Below are positions 38,443 through 47,995 of a stretch of 64,000 nucleotides of DNA, one piece after another. The notes under the pieces were generated by a model, which was given only the letters and a program-made list of their open reading frames with translations, was not told the origin of the DNA and did not search any database. The DNA is from Clostridium sp. (GTDB taxonomy: Bacteria > Bacillota > Clostridia > Clostridiales > Clostridiaceae): assembly GCF_022482905.1 (NCBI RefSeq), contig NZ_JAKVOI010000001.1:1675958-1739957 (forward strand). Direction: 5' to 3'. The position numbers were made by a program, and so were the translations under genes. How positions within the stretch are numbered: position 1 is the first letter of the stretch; the number at the start of each line of letters is the position of its first letter.

Positions 38443-39522
38443 TTATATTGCATAACAAACAGTATCATAAAGAGTATATTCATATTGTCTCAAATAAATT
38501 TTATAGTCCGGCTGAATTGATTTTATAAGAAGAGGTATCTCCCATAAATCATTCATCTTATGATATAAACATATAGATAATGTAGGTTTCACAAATTTTA
38601 AAGTTTTAATTCCACCGTTTATAGCGTCTATTTCCGAACCCTCTATATCCATTTTAATAAAAGTTATTTTATTATTTACAGCATAATCATCAATACTAAT
38701 TGTATTAATTAAATTATTAGGACAACCTTCATTTATACAAGAACCTTGATTAGCAGAGTTAGAGAAACAAACTTTTCCCGTTTGTTTATACAAACCCTTA
38801 TTTTCTAACTTGATTTTAGAACTATATTCTACTAATCTTTTATTACTTTTTAAAAGAGCAAAATTATTTTTATCTGGCTCAAAAGAATATACAAACTTAA
38901 AATTACCTTTTGCTGCTTCTATAAATTTTAAAATAGTCTTACCGTCATAAGCTCCTCCATCAATAAAATAATTTTCTCCTTTGAAGTCCATTATATCCTT
39001 ATCAAAATACATCTCATTTTTGCTCACACAATTAATCAAATCATTTATATCAAAAGTCAATCTGTAATTTAAAACACTTTTCAACACATTTTTTGACTTT
39101 CCATCTTCTAAAATTTTAAATAAGTTTTCTATATTTTCAATATTATTTGCTATGCTATTATAAAGTAATTCATTATAATGTTCCATTATAAAATGCGGTG
39201 AAAAATAATATAAATTGTCAAATTTCATTTTTTTTAGCTGTTCATATATTTCACAAAAATAATTATTATAATCACTTGTTATAATTATTGGAGTATCCCT
39301 TTTAAATTGAGAAAGCTCATTTGGACTGATAACTTTAATTTCATCTATATTTTTTCCATGTTTATTAATATCATTGTCACAAAAATATTTTATTTTCATA
39401 TTAAGTTTTTTAAAAATGCTAAACATCAATCTTCCATATCCACCAGCACCAAATAAAATAACATTTCCATTAGAATTTAAAACCTTTTTCAAACAAGATT
39501 CCCTATTTAGATCCAAAAACAT
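38443..39522 (-). CDS. FkbM-type methyltransferase with N-terminal Rossmann module
   Basis: A 359-aa protein. Residues 1-115 form a small nucleotide-binding domain (NVILFGAGGYGRLMFSIFKK, YFCDNDINKHGKNIDEIKVI). From about 185 on it is an FkbM-like SAM methyltransferase (YFIDGGAYDGKTILKFIEA, YSFEPDKNNFALLKSN, TFIKMDIEGSEIDAINGG). It probably O-methylates a sugar of the flagellar or surface glycan. ATG with GTGGAG upstream. The gene lies between two copies of a 40-bp repeat. Confidence 0.8.
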   Translation of the reverse strand: MFLDLNRESCLKKVLNSNGNVILFGAGGYGRLMFSIFKKLNMKIKYFCDNDINKHGKNIDEIKVISPNELSQFKRDTPIIITSDYNNYFCEIYEQLKKMKFDNLYYFSPHFIMEHYNELLYNSIANNIENIENLFKILEDGKSKNVLKSVLNYRLTFDINDLINCVSKNEMYFDKDIMDFKGENYFIDGGAYDGKTILKFIEAAKGNFKFVYSFEPDKNNFALLKSNKRLVEYSSKIKLENKGLYKQTGKVCFSNSANQGSCINEGCPNNLINTISIDDYAVNNKITFIKMDIEGSEIDAINGGIKTLKFVKPTLSICLYHKMNDLWEIPLLIKSIQPDYKIYLRQYEYTLYDTVCYAI

Positions 39523-39547
39523 CTATCTCCACTTCCTGTCATTATAT

Positions 39548-39830
39548 ATTATCATAATCATTTATATATTTCTTGTGTTCTTCATCTATTATAATATTAA
39601 AGAACCTATCAACATAAAGCACATTTTTAAATTAATCTCACTATTTAAACTTTGAATCTTATTAACAATATTTCTTATAACATCCGTATCCTAATTATTT
39701 AAAATAAGAATATCTTTTTCCCTTTATTAGTTCCATAAACCTATCCTTAATTTTTTTCAATGTCTAATATTTTATTATCTTCCACTTTCCCCGTTAAATT
39801 ATTTAAGGCATCATCAACTACCGTAATTAT
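39548..39830 (-). pseudogene. remnant of a second copy of the adjacent glycosyltransferase
   Basis: In broken frames the minus strand encodes VVDDALNNLTGKVEDNKILD, DTDVIRNIVNKIQSLNSEI and LYVDRFFNIIIDEEHKKYIN. These line up with VDDALNGIRGKAGGN, RDVINRIRSLNKNARI and IYVDRFFNIIASDSDREYVK near the C-terminus of the next gene. An internal part is missing and stops are present. So this 384-bp gap is a decayed duplicate, not plain spacer. Confidence 0.75.
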
Positions 39831-39860
39831 AAATCTTCATTCATAACCAAACAGATAACA

Positions 39861-39897
39861 TTCTACATTAAATTATCGTAAAATAATATAAAAAATG
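39861..39897 (-). promoter_or_regulatory. CGATAA-containing repeat, copy B
   Basis: Second copy of the element at 38359-38398. On the minus strand the T-run of a terminator is followed by ATAT and TACGATAATTTAATGTAG. It precedes the decayed glycosyltransferase copy and the FkbM gene. Confidence 0.4.
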
Positions 39898-39923
39898 AAG
39901 ATTAAACAGAATTTTAATCTTCA
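39890..39923 (-). terminator. Rho-independent terminator of the GT2 gene
   Basis: An 11-bp stem (TGAAGATTAAA / TTTAATCTTCA) overlaps the stop codon of the glycosyltransferase and is followed on the minus strand by six Ts. It divides the glycosylation island into transcription units. Confidence 0.75.
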
Positions 39924-41266
39924 AAGGTCTGCTTGAGCTCTAAAATTTTATTTAGAAGTATAGGATACCATATATTTTTCAGCATATTATAAGAGTTGTC
40001 ATAATTTTTCACATATTCCCTGTCACTATCAGATGCTATTATATTAAAGAATCTATCCACATATATTACTTTATCATCAATACTATACCTTGCATCAAAC
40101 ATATGATAACAAGTTTTTAAATTGCAGTCATATTTATTTAAATTTTCTATATTATCCACATTTAAGACATCCAAATTTTCAAATTGATTTGCTAATTGAC
40201 CCTCATTATCTGCCGCAACAGTTATTCTTGCATTTTTATTCAAGGATCTTATTCTGTTTATTACATCTCTCAATATTTTTAATTCCGAACCATCTACAAT
40301 CAATATGTTATTTTTATCTTCAAGTACACTATTGAATTTATCCGATATCTTTTCCAATTGCATTATTCTATTGCCGCCAGCTTTTCCTCTTATACCATTT
40401 AGCGCATCATCCACAGCCCTCATTATGGTCCTTGCACTGCTGTATTTTCCTATGTAATTACAGGAATACACAGCCTGAAAGATTTCATCGAATAATTTTA
40501 AAGAGAAACTCTTAATCTGTTTTTCATTACAATATTTCGTAAAAAAATGAACTCTATTACGCCAGAAATAGTATGTACCAAAGGTATTGACTTTCTGAGA
40601 AACCCCCATATTATGCCATACCATTGACTTGGAGCAGGAAACCACTTTATAACCTGCCAGCTTAAACCTATAACCCCAATCAATGTCATCCCAATATATA
40701 AAATTCGCCTCATCCATGATTCCAACTCTTTTAACTGCATCTACTCTTACGATCATGGAACATGCAGGCACATAGTCACATTCAATTACTTCAGGCAGTG
40801 TACCATCATCAATATGTCCTTTATAAAAAGGTTCAATATAAAACTTTGAAAAATCAATTACAGCTCCCAATTCCTGAATCTGCTTAGGATTATTCATAGA
40901 ATACAATTTTGAACCTGCTATAGCTATATTAGCACTATTTTCCAGTAAATCATACAAATTCAAAATTGCTTCTTTATCCATAATAACATCATTATCCAGC
41001 AGCAGAATATATCTATAATCCTTTTTTAGAACTTCCTTCAATCCAGTATTAAAACCACCTGAACCACCTAAATTCTCTGCATTTTCGATTAACGTTAACT
41101 TACCACTGAAATTCTGCCTTATAGCTTGTACAGATTCATCTGTAGATGCATTATCTACTACATAAATATCTAAATTTTTGAATGATGATTCCATTACCGA
41201 TTCTATGCATTTTAATATGTAATTTTTTTTGTTATAATTGCAAATTACTACTGCTAATTTAATCAT
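39914..41266 (-). CDS. GT2 glycosyltransferase with C-terminal extension
   Basis: A 450-aa protein. Residues 1-285 are a GT2 domain (LAVVICNYNKKNYILKCIES, VVDNASTDES, LLLDNDVIM, IYWDDIDWGYRFKLAGYKVV). The last 150 residues form a separate alpha/beta region (NILIVDGSELKILRDVINRI, KVIYVDRFFNII) that I do not recognise. Because a decayed copy of just this region lies next door, it may act as a module. Likely adds a sugar in the flagellar or surface glycan. Confidence 0.85.
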   Translation of the reverse strand: MIKLAVVICNYNKKNYILKCIESVMESSFKNLDIYVVDNASTDESVQAIRQNFSGKLTLIENAENLGGSGGFNTGLKEVLKKDYRYILLLDNDVIMDKEAILNLYDLLENSANIAIAGSKLYSMNNPKQIQELGAVIDFSKFYIEPFYKGHIDDGTLPEVIECDYVPACSMIVRVDAVKRVGIMDEANFIYWDDIDWGYRFKLAGYKVVSCSKSMVWHNMGVSQKVNTFGTYYFWRNRVHFFTKYCNEKQIKSFSLKLFDEIFQAVYSCNYIGKYSSARTIMRAVDDALNGIRGKAGGNRIMQLEKISDKFNSVLEDKNNILIVDGSELKILRDVINRIRSLNKNARITVAADNEGQLANQFENLDVLNVDNIENLNKYDCNLKTCYHMFDARYSIDDKVIYVDRFFNIIASDSDREYVKNYDNSYNMLKNIWYPILLNKILELKQTFED

Positions 41267-41292
41267 AAATATTTATCCTACCTCAATCCAAG

Positions 41293-42294
41293 TTATATAG
41301 TACACAAAAAATTTTTTATATTTTGTAACCTCATAGATTCTAGCTTATTTATGGCTTCTTCTTTCCCAGGTTCTGTTGCTACAAACACATAATCAAATTT
41401 AATGCTATTTAATTTATCGGGATTAAATATCTTTATTCGTTCAAATTCTCCTTTTTTAAACTTGTCAATAAATCCTATACATGTTGAATCTGGAATAATA
41501 TTTTCTATAACTTCTTTTGATATTTTACCTCCATTAGAGGCACCCCATATTAAATATCTAAAATTTTTTTTAGTACAATTATTGAAAACATCTAAAAATT
41601 TTATCTTTATACCATCTTTTACTCCATCAAACCTTTTATTATCTGTACTAGTTTTAGATTCATTATGTATCCTGTATTTCAAAAGTTTTTCATTCATTTT
41701 ATAAATTTTAAACCCATTTTTTAATGCTCTCAACCATAACTCTAAATCTTCAGCTTTATAATTCTTATACCCTTTTAATGTAGTAACTACATTTATTTTA
41801 AACATTATAGATGGATGTGCTAAACAATACCAATAAGTCAATAAAGTTTGTCTAGCTCTTTCAGCATTAAATAAAATATTTAATTTTTTTTCATGTTTAA
41901 ATTTTTCTTCATCAGTTATATTACCAATAATAGATACTTTAGATCCTAAAATATCTACTTGATTATGATTTTCTAAAAAATCAATTTGTTTCGTAAATCT
42001 TTCAGGCATGGATATATCATCCGCATCCATTCGGGCTATATATTCTCCCTTTGCCAACTTTATTCCCTCATTCAAAGAATATACAAGACCTTTATTTTCT
42101 CTTGAAATTATCTTTATTCTATTATCTTTTGCTGCATAGTAATTTATTATATTTAATGAATCATCTGTTGAGCCATCATTTATTATTACAAATTCAAAAT
42201 TTTTATAAGTCTGATTTAATACGCTTTCAATAGATTCTTCTAAATATTTTCCTGCATTGTACACTGGCATAATAACAGAAATATCTACATTCAT
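41293..42294 (-). CDS. GT2 glycosyltransferase with C-terminal Rossmann module
   Basis: A 333-aa protein from ATG 42294, six bases after GGAGGA. The N-terminal GT-A domain is classical (ISVIMPVYNAGKYLEESIES, INDGSTDDS, YIARMDADDISMPERF). The last 90 residues carry a nucleotide-binding-like module (RYLIWGASNGGKISKEVIEN, CIGFIDKFKKGEFERIKIF, YVFVATEPG) like those in neighbouring genes. Strongly A+T-rich, rich in Lys, Asn and Ile. Confidence 0.85.
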   Translation of the reverse strand: MNVDISVIMPVYNAGKYLEESIESVLNQTYKNFEFVIINDGSTDDSLNIINYYAAKDNRIKIISRENKGLVYSLNEGIKLAKGEYIARMDADDISMPERFTKQIDFLENHNQVDILGSKVSIIGNITDEEKFKHEKKLNILFNAERARQTLLTYWYCLAHPSIMFKINVVTTLKGYKNYKAEDLELWLRALKNGFKIYKMNEKLLKYRIHNESKTSTDNKRFDGVKDGIKIKFLDVFNNCTKKNFRYLIWGASNGGKISKEVIENIIPDSTCIGFIDKFKKGEFERIKIFNPDKLNSIKFDYVFVATEPGKEEAINKLESMRLQNIKNFLCTI

Positions 42295-42329
42295 CGAAGT
42301 CCTCCAAATATATTTATTTACCAATAAGC

Positions 42330-44108
42330 TTAATTTATTAGATCATTAAAAACTTTAGCCAATTCTTTAGTTAAATTTTTTCTTTCATATTTTTCTATTT
42401 CATTTTTGTTAGGATAAAATTTTTTGATACCATCCTTCCAATTTCTATATTGATTTAAAATATATTCTTTAATACCATTAATATCATCATATTCAAAATT
42501 TTTCCCACTTTTAGTTACATTTAATAGCTGGTCAACTAAACTACCTTTTGGAGATAATGCCAATATAGGTTTATATAGTCTCAAATACTCAAAAAGTTTC
42601 CCAGTATAAACAGATTTAACTTTTTCACTTTCTCCCAGTATAAGTAATAAAATATCGGCAGAAGATGCCATCCTCAGACTTAAATTATGTGATAAATATC
42701 CACAATATTTAATAATATTATATTTATCATTCTCATATAATAAAGTTTTTATATTTATTGTAATAGTACCAATTAACCTGACTTGCAAATTATTCACATT
42801 AATTTTGTGATCATCAATTAATTGATTTATAGATAAAATAATATTCAATGGATTAATTTCTTTATATAAAGAACCATTAAAAATCAATGTGAATTTATCA
42901 TTTTTTACGTGTTCCAGTTTTGAAAAATCACTTTCATCATATCCATTTGTTATTAATATGACTTTATTCTTCTCTAAATTAAAATTATTAATATAATTTT
43001 GGACACAAATAGGTGTAACTGTTAAAATTGCATCTGATAAATTAACAATATTTTCTTCCATTTTTCTATTAATCTTATACTCAATAGGTATTTTAGAATA
43101 TTCTTCGGAATAGTAAGCATGATTAGTCCATTCATCTCTAAAGTCAGCTACCCAAGGTATATTATACTTTCTTTTTAGATAATATCCTATTATATGATCG
43201 GAATAAGGACTTGAACTTGTATACACTAAGCTAATATCATTAAAATTTATAATATTAACTATATTTTTTAATACATTATTTACCCATCCAACACAAATAT
43301 CTGGAATAAAAATAGAATTTCTGTTGGAACAATTATTATCTTGAATATAATATAAATATTCATTCATAATATATTTGTCATCAACAACTCCATAAATTAA
43401 ATTTATAAATTCTTTAATTAAATTCTTATTCAATTGTTCCGAATTAAATATATTATGATCTATTCTAATTATATTAATATCTTCTGGAATATCATCAATT
43501 AAACTATTATCTTTATTATCATACCCAAAATCATTACCTACAGTTAAAACTATAGGTTCCCATCCATATTCCCTAAGATATTTTACAAATTTTAAAGTTC
43601 TTTGAACTCCACCTCCACCTATAGGTGGAAAAATATAGGATACTATTAAAACTTTTTTAGTAGCACTAATATTTTTATTTTTGCAATAATTATCATTTAT
43701 ATTATATATAAGATTAAAATTATTTCTAAATCTAGTTTTAAATTTCTCATCCAACATTATGTCATCATAAATTCTATAATCATGAATCTTATCTACAGAA
43801 TATCTTTTTTTATATGTTCTATCATTAGGATCACAATAACAAAAATTATATATTTCTTTGAAACCAATATTTTGCAATTGATTTGATATCTCCCCATAAT
43901 ATATACTAGCAATAATAATTTTAAAATCTTTATTATTAAACTTGTATAATTTGCTGGGTTCAATTATTTCTAATCCATTAAAACTTTTTCCCCATTTTTG
44001 TTTATCATTGTCACTAAAATAGCATATCTGATATTTATATTTGAGGACATTATATGCTATATTTCCTAGATTAGACGCTCCAAAGATTATAGCTCTTTTA
44101 TTTTCCAT
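42330..44108 (-). CDS. GT4-type glycosyltransferase with N-terminal Rossmann module
   Basis: A 592-aa protein from ATG 44108, with GGAGG just upstream. Residues 1-100 are the module seen elsewhere in the island (RAIIFGASNLGNIAYNVLKY, FSDNDKQKWGKSF, KIIIASIYYGE). From about 150 it is a GT-B enzyme: SYIFPPIGGGGVQRTLKFVK, VADFRDEW, LITNGYDESDF and GKLFEYLRLYKPILAL. Probably transfers a sugar from a nucleotide donor. A+T-rich, probably acquired. Confidence 0.8.
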   Translation of the reverse strand: MENKRAIIFGASNLGNIAYNVLKYKYQICYFSDNDKQKWGKSFNGLEIIEPSKLYKFNNKDFKIIIASIYYGEISNQLQNIGFKEIYNFCYCDPNDRTYKKRYSVDKIHDYRIYDDIMLDEKFKTRFRNNFNLIYNINDNYCKNKNISATKKVLIVSYIFPPIGGGGVQRTLKFVKYLREYGWEPIVLTVGNDFGYDNKDNSLIDDIPEDINIIRIDHNIFNSEQLNKNLIKEFINLIYGVVDDKYIMNEYLYYIQDNNCSNRNSIFIPDICVGWVNNVLKNIVNIINFNDISLVYTSSSPYSDHIIGYYLKRKYNIPWVADFRDEWTNHAYYSEEYSKIPIEYKINRKMEENIVNLSDAILTVTPICVQNYINNFNLEKNKVILITNGYDESDFSKLEHVKNDKFTLIFNGSLYKEINPLNIILSINQLIDDHKINVNNLQVRLIGTITINIKTLLYENDKYNIIKYCGYLSHNLSLRMASSADILLLILGESEKVKSVYTGKLFEYLRLYKPILALSPKGSLVDQLLNVTKSGKNFEYDDINGIKEYILNQYRNWKDGIKKFYPNKNEIEKYERKNLTKELAKVFNDLIN

Positions 44109-44138
44109 GTTTTTCCTCCACAATATTTTATGAATCTA

Positions 44139-45899
44139 CTAAACCGGTTGTTTTTCTATTAATATAGCTTTAACTATTCTATCTGTAACATGTCCATCAA
44201 TTTTATAAAATCGCTTTTCTAATATTTTATTATTTAAAATATTTTTTTTATTGATTTTTGTAATATTATTTAATAACTCATATTCATCTTTTACTCCTAA
44301 CGCTATCCCATCTTTTACAAATCCCGATGCATCTCCATACTTAGGTAATAATATACAAATACATTTTTTATTAAATATCAATGCTTCTTGTGTAACAGTA
44401 GAGAATACATTTACAACAAAGTCACACCATTGAAGCAATAAATATAAATCATAATTTTGTACTATTTTAAAATTTTTTAGGTTGTATTGTTTTGTCATAT
44501 TTTTATAAAAATTATATTTAGCATCTGCTGGGTGCAGTTTAATTATTAAATTATAATCTTTATCCAACTTTTTTAAAGAATTAAATAATATTTTAATTGC
44601 CGGTTTATCAGTATCACTTGCTCCTTGAGTGATATATAAAATATTTACTTTATTAGTATTTTTAGTTTGAGAACATTTATTTTGTCTCTGATTAATGTAA
44701 TATTTAAATATTAAATCTGTTCTAACTTGCCCAGATATTAATACATTAGAATCAGAATATATGGTTCCATTATTAATCAATTTTTCTTTAAAAAATTTCC
44801 CCCACACAAATGTTTTTGTAGGCGCTAAAATATCATTGTATTTTGACTCTATAGCTTGTGAAAATCTTTTATTAGTAATAATACCATGCTGACAAGAAAA
44901 ACTTTTTATCCACAATTTATTTGCAGCAAATATGAATGGTCTTCCACTATAAGTTTCATCCATAATTAAGCATTTTTCTATTTTAAATTGTTTAAATATA
45001 TTCATTAAAATTAAAATTCTTTTTAAGGCATTATCACATCTTTCCTTATAGTCACTAAAAAAATTATTAACAATTATTTTATATAAATTTAATTTTTTAT
45101 ATTTATAATTCAAATTTTTTAAAATTTTATCATTGATAATAATCTTATTATTTTCTACTTTCACATTTTCTAGACTAATAATATTTTCTATTTGTTCGTA
45201 AGGATAATACTCTAAATTACTTTCTATAGATTTATTTAAACTTATCTTATTACACTTTTGAATATTAAGTATATTATAATTTTCTTTCAATCTGTCAATT
45301 ATAGGACCTATCTGTGTATCATAATAAAATTGTTTTTTATTTATAGTATCATTGATTATATTTAAATTCATAGCATGAGAAAGCACTAAAAAATTTTTTT
45401 TTAGTAAATATTTCTTTTTAAATTCACTAAGATGTTTTATCCCTATCTTTGATCTTTGATCTAATAAATATGCAGTGTCAGAATTAACTTCTTTTTTATT
45501 TTTATTGGTTGGTTTTACCTTAATACATTGTAAGTTAAATAATTGTGTTGCAACATTATACATCATAAAGCTATCAGTTGTAACTATGATATCATCAATT
45601 GAAAATTTATTTTCCAATTGATTAATTATTTCTATACAATTTAATAAATGTTCAACTCTAGCATAAAGTGTATCTCTAAAAAAGAAATATAAAGGTATAT
45701 CATCATACATATAAATATCTTCTAAATAAAATCCGTTATAATTTTGACATTCTAAAAATTTTATATAATTAAAAATCTCTTCTCTACTAACTTCATTTAA
45801 ATAATTGGATATATTTTCATTTTTACTATGTATAGAAATATACTTTTTATTCTGCGATAAAATATAAAATAAATTAATAATAATTTTTTTCACATCCAA
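44139..45899 (-). CDS. large GT-B-like surface polysaccharide protein
   Basis: A 586-aa protein. The C-terminal half resembles GT-B enzymes of the capsule/CDP-glycerol transferase or UDP-GlcNAc epimerase fold (FSCQHGIITNKRFSQAIES, KTFVWGKFFKEKLINNG, VLISGQVRTDLIFKY, LIIKLHPADAKYNFYKN, VTQEALIFNKKCI). The N-terminal half is not recognised. The start is unclear: TTG 45899 has no obvious ribosome binding site. Likely transfers or processes a glycan unit. Very A+T-rich. Confidence 0.6.
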   Translation of the reverse strand: MDVKKIIINLFYILSQNKKYISIHSKNENISNYLNEVSREEIFNYIKFLECQNYNGFYLEDIYMYDDIPLYFFFRDTLYARVEHLLNCIEIINQLENKFSIDDIIVTTDSFMMYNVATQLFNLQCIKVKPTNKNKKEVNSDTAYLLDQRSKIGIKHLSEFKKKYLLKKNFLVLSHAMNLNIINDTINKKQFYYDTQIGPIIDRLKENYNILNIQKCNKISLNKSIESNLEYYPYEQIENIISLENVKVENNKIIINDKILKNLNYKYKKLNLYKIIVNNFFSDYKERCDNALKRILILMNIFKQFKIEKCLIMDETYSGRPFIFAANKLWIKSFSCQHGIITNKRFSQAIESKYNDILAPTKTFVWGKFFKEKLINNGTIYSDSNVLISGQVRTDLIFKYYINQRQNKCSQTKNTNKVNILYITQGASDTDKPAIKILFNSLKKLDKDYNLIIKLHPADAKYNFYKNMTKQYNLKNFKIVQNYDLYLLLQWCDFVVNVFSTVTQEALIFNKKCICILLPKYGDASGFVKDGIALGVKDEYELLNNITKINKKNILNNKILEKRFYKIDGHVTDRIVKAILIEKQPV

Positions 45900-45918
45900 T
45901 CCATGATTAATATTCTGT

Positions 45919-47211
45919 TTAGTAAATTTTTATTATATCAATTCCATATTTCTCATAATCCTTAATTCTATCATATATTATTTTTTGGTAACTATCTGAA
46001 GATATAACTATAGCTTTTATTTTATGAAATATTTTTTCTAAATTCAGAACTTCATATCCATAATACATCTTATTAATTTTGTCTTTCCCTTTATCTAATA
46101 AGCCCAAAATCTTATTAGTATAGCCAATATAATCCAATAAAATTTTAGTATGATTTCCTGTTCCATACAAAACCACAGTATTATCTTTATAATTGCTTAT
46201 TCTTTCTTTTACTATTTTAAATTTCTTTTCCCTTTCAGCTCTACTTTTTTTCTCCATAAAATTCTCATATTCTTTTTTATATTTATCCTTATTTTTCTCT
46301 AAATCTACAAGGTAACTTTTTACATCATTATAATAATTAACAACAGTATTACTTCTATAATCAATTTTTTTAAATAGACTATGTATTCTCTCATCGCCCT
46401 TTATAAATTTAAATTTACTCCATTTCATTATTTGCACCAATGTATCTAAATCAAAACTATACGTATGTGCATTTTGTAAATAATATAAAAAGTCACACTT
46501 GTCATATCCAATTAGTAAACTTTTTAATCCAGGAACTTCTACATACAAATATCCAGTCGGCTTTAATAATTTATATATTATTTCTAATTCACTATCTATA
46601 TCTAGGAAATGTTCTAACACATGGCTCAATATTATTAAATCAAATTTTTCCAGATACTTATCAATTAAGTTTTTTGAATGTGTACAATAAAGTTCTAATC
46701 CTTTATCTATACCATAATTTATGTAATTGCTATCTAGATCCACCCCTATAACACTACATCCATTTTTTTTAAATATATCTAATATTCCACCTGCCCCACA
46801 TCCTACTTCTAATACCTCATTATTATCTAAATTAATTGAACTACTAACATACCTAAATATTTTTTCTCCTCTTTTTTGTTCAAGATTATAAAAATCAAAA
46901 TTAGGTTCCTGTACACCCAAATATAATTTCCTATATTCCTTATCATAGAACTGATCATATGAAAATTGGTTCATTCTTGGATTTGTCATAACTAAGCCAC
47001 ATTTTTGGCAGATTACAGTAGTTAAAGGAATCCCATATCTATCTTTTTCAGACAAAATTTCAAAACTATTATTTCCACATTGACATTTTACCTCTTTATT
47101 TAAATAAATCCCTTTATTTAGCTTTTCCAAAACTTGGTTTTTAGTTAATTTTTGAATATTATTTAAATTAATACATTCTAAGCTATCATATTTAAATCTA
47201 TCACTTAACAT
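45919..47211 (-). CDS. SAM methyltransferase with zinc-finger and Rossmann module
   Basis: A 430-aa protein. The N-terminus has a CxC...CxxC zinc site (KCQCGNNS, ICQKCGLV). The centre is a class I methyltransferase (VLEVGCGAGGILDIFKKNG, VIGVDLD, LIILSHVLEHFLD). The C-terminus carries the small nucleotide-binding module of this island (TVVLYGTGNHTKILLDYIGY). It resembles C-methyltransferases of deoxysugar pathways. ATG with GGAGGTGG upstream. Confidence 0.8.
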   Translation of the reverse strand: MLSDRFKYDSLECINLNNIQKLTKNQVLEKLNKGIYLNKEVKCQCGNNSFEILSEKDRYGIPLTTVICQKCGLVMTNPRMNQFSYDQFYDKEYRKLYLGVQEPNFDFYNLEQKRGEKIFRYVSSSINLDNNEVLEVGCGAGGILDIFKKNGCSVIGVDLDSNYINYGIDKGLELYCTHSKNLIDKYLEKFDLIILSHVLEHFLDIDSELEIIYKLLKPTGYLYVEVPGLKSLLIGYDKCDFLYYLQNAHTYSFDLDTLVQIMKWSKFKFIKGDERIHSLFKKIDYRSNTVVNYYNDVKSYLVDLEKNKDKYKKEYENFMEKKSRAEREKKFKIVKERISNYKDNTVVLYGTGNHTKILLDYIGYTNKILGLLDKGKDKINKMYYGYEVLNLEKIFHKIKAIVISSDSYQKIIYDRIKDYEKYGIDIIKIY

Positions 47212-47239
47212 AATTTTTCCACCTCCTGATTAAACCAAT

Positions 47240-47902
47240 TTAAGGTTTTATTATGAAACTAGGTGTACTATTTAATTTTGATTTTTCTATAATTACGTTT
47301 TTATCTTTAAAAAATTCATCTACAGCCTTAGTTTCTCCTGGGAATACTCCGTAATCATCTAATATTAAAATACCATTTTTAACAATTCTAGGATATAAAT
47401 TTTCTAAGACTGTTACTGCAGGTTCATATATATCTGTATCTAAATTCAATAATGCTATTTTGAGTTCAGAGTGATTTCTTACAAATTTAGGTACAGTCTC
47501 ATTAATATCACCTTCTATTAATTCAATGTTATTATATATTTCATTTTTAGAAAGAACTTCAACAAGCTGATTTTTTGATATTCCTTCTTCACCTGCTTCT
47601 CTTATAAATTTTTCTCTTTTTCCCTTATCATCTTGAAATAATGTTGTAGGAAACTTGCCAAAAATATCAAATCCTATAATTTTCCTAGAATTTTTGTTTT
47701 CTAATAAATCTCTATAACAAATAAATCTTTTTAAGGAAATTCCCTTAAAAAGTCCACATTCAATTACTGCTCCCGGTAAATTCAATATTCGCTTGTATAA
47801 TTCATAATGAATTAAAGGCTTAGCAATTCTAGATATATCACAAGTTAAATAAAAATTATTTTCATATTCAAAAGATTTGTTTTTATCTGGTAAAGTTATC
47901 AC
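47240..47902 (-). CDS. TylF/MycF-type methyltransferase
   Basis: A 220-aa protein of the TylF/MycF sugar O-methyltransferase type: GAVIECGLFKGISLKRFICY, IIGFDIFGKFP, IALLNLDTDIYEPAVTVLEN and NGILILDDYGVFPGETKAVD, with the Mg-binding aspartates visible. GTG start behind GGAGTG. It probably methylates a hydroxyl of a glycan sugar. Clostridial flagellin glycans can be methylated, which fits the position. Confidence 0.85.
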   Translation of the reverse strand: MITLPDKNKSFEYENNFYLTCDISRIAKPLIHYELYKRILNLPGAVIECGLFKGISLKRFICYRDLLENKNSRKIIGFDIFGKFPTTLFQDDKGKREKFIREAGEEGISKNQLVEVLSKNEIYNNIELIEGDINETVPKFVRNHSELKIALLNLDTDIYEPAVTVLENLYPRIVKNGILILDDYGVFPGETKAVDEFFKDKNVIIEKSKLNSTPSFIIKP

Positions 47903-47995
47903 AATTTACACTCCAGTTCTATAGAATACTAAAATATCAATTTTACTTTTTTGACTTAAATTTTATCATATATTCCATTTGAATCTTCAGATCTA

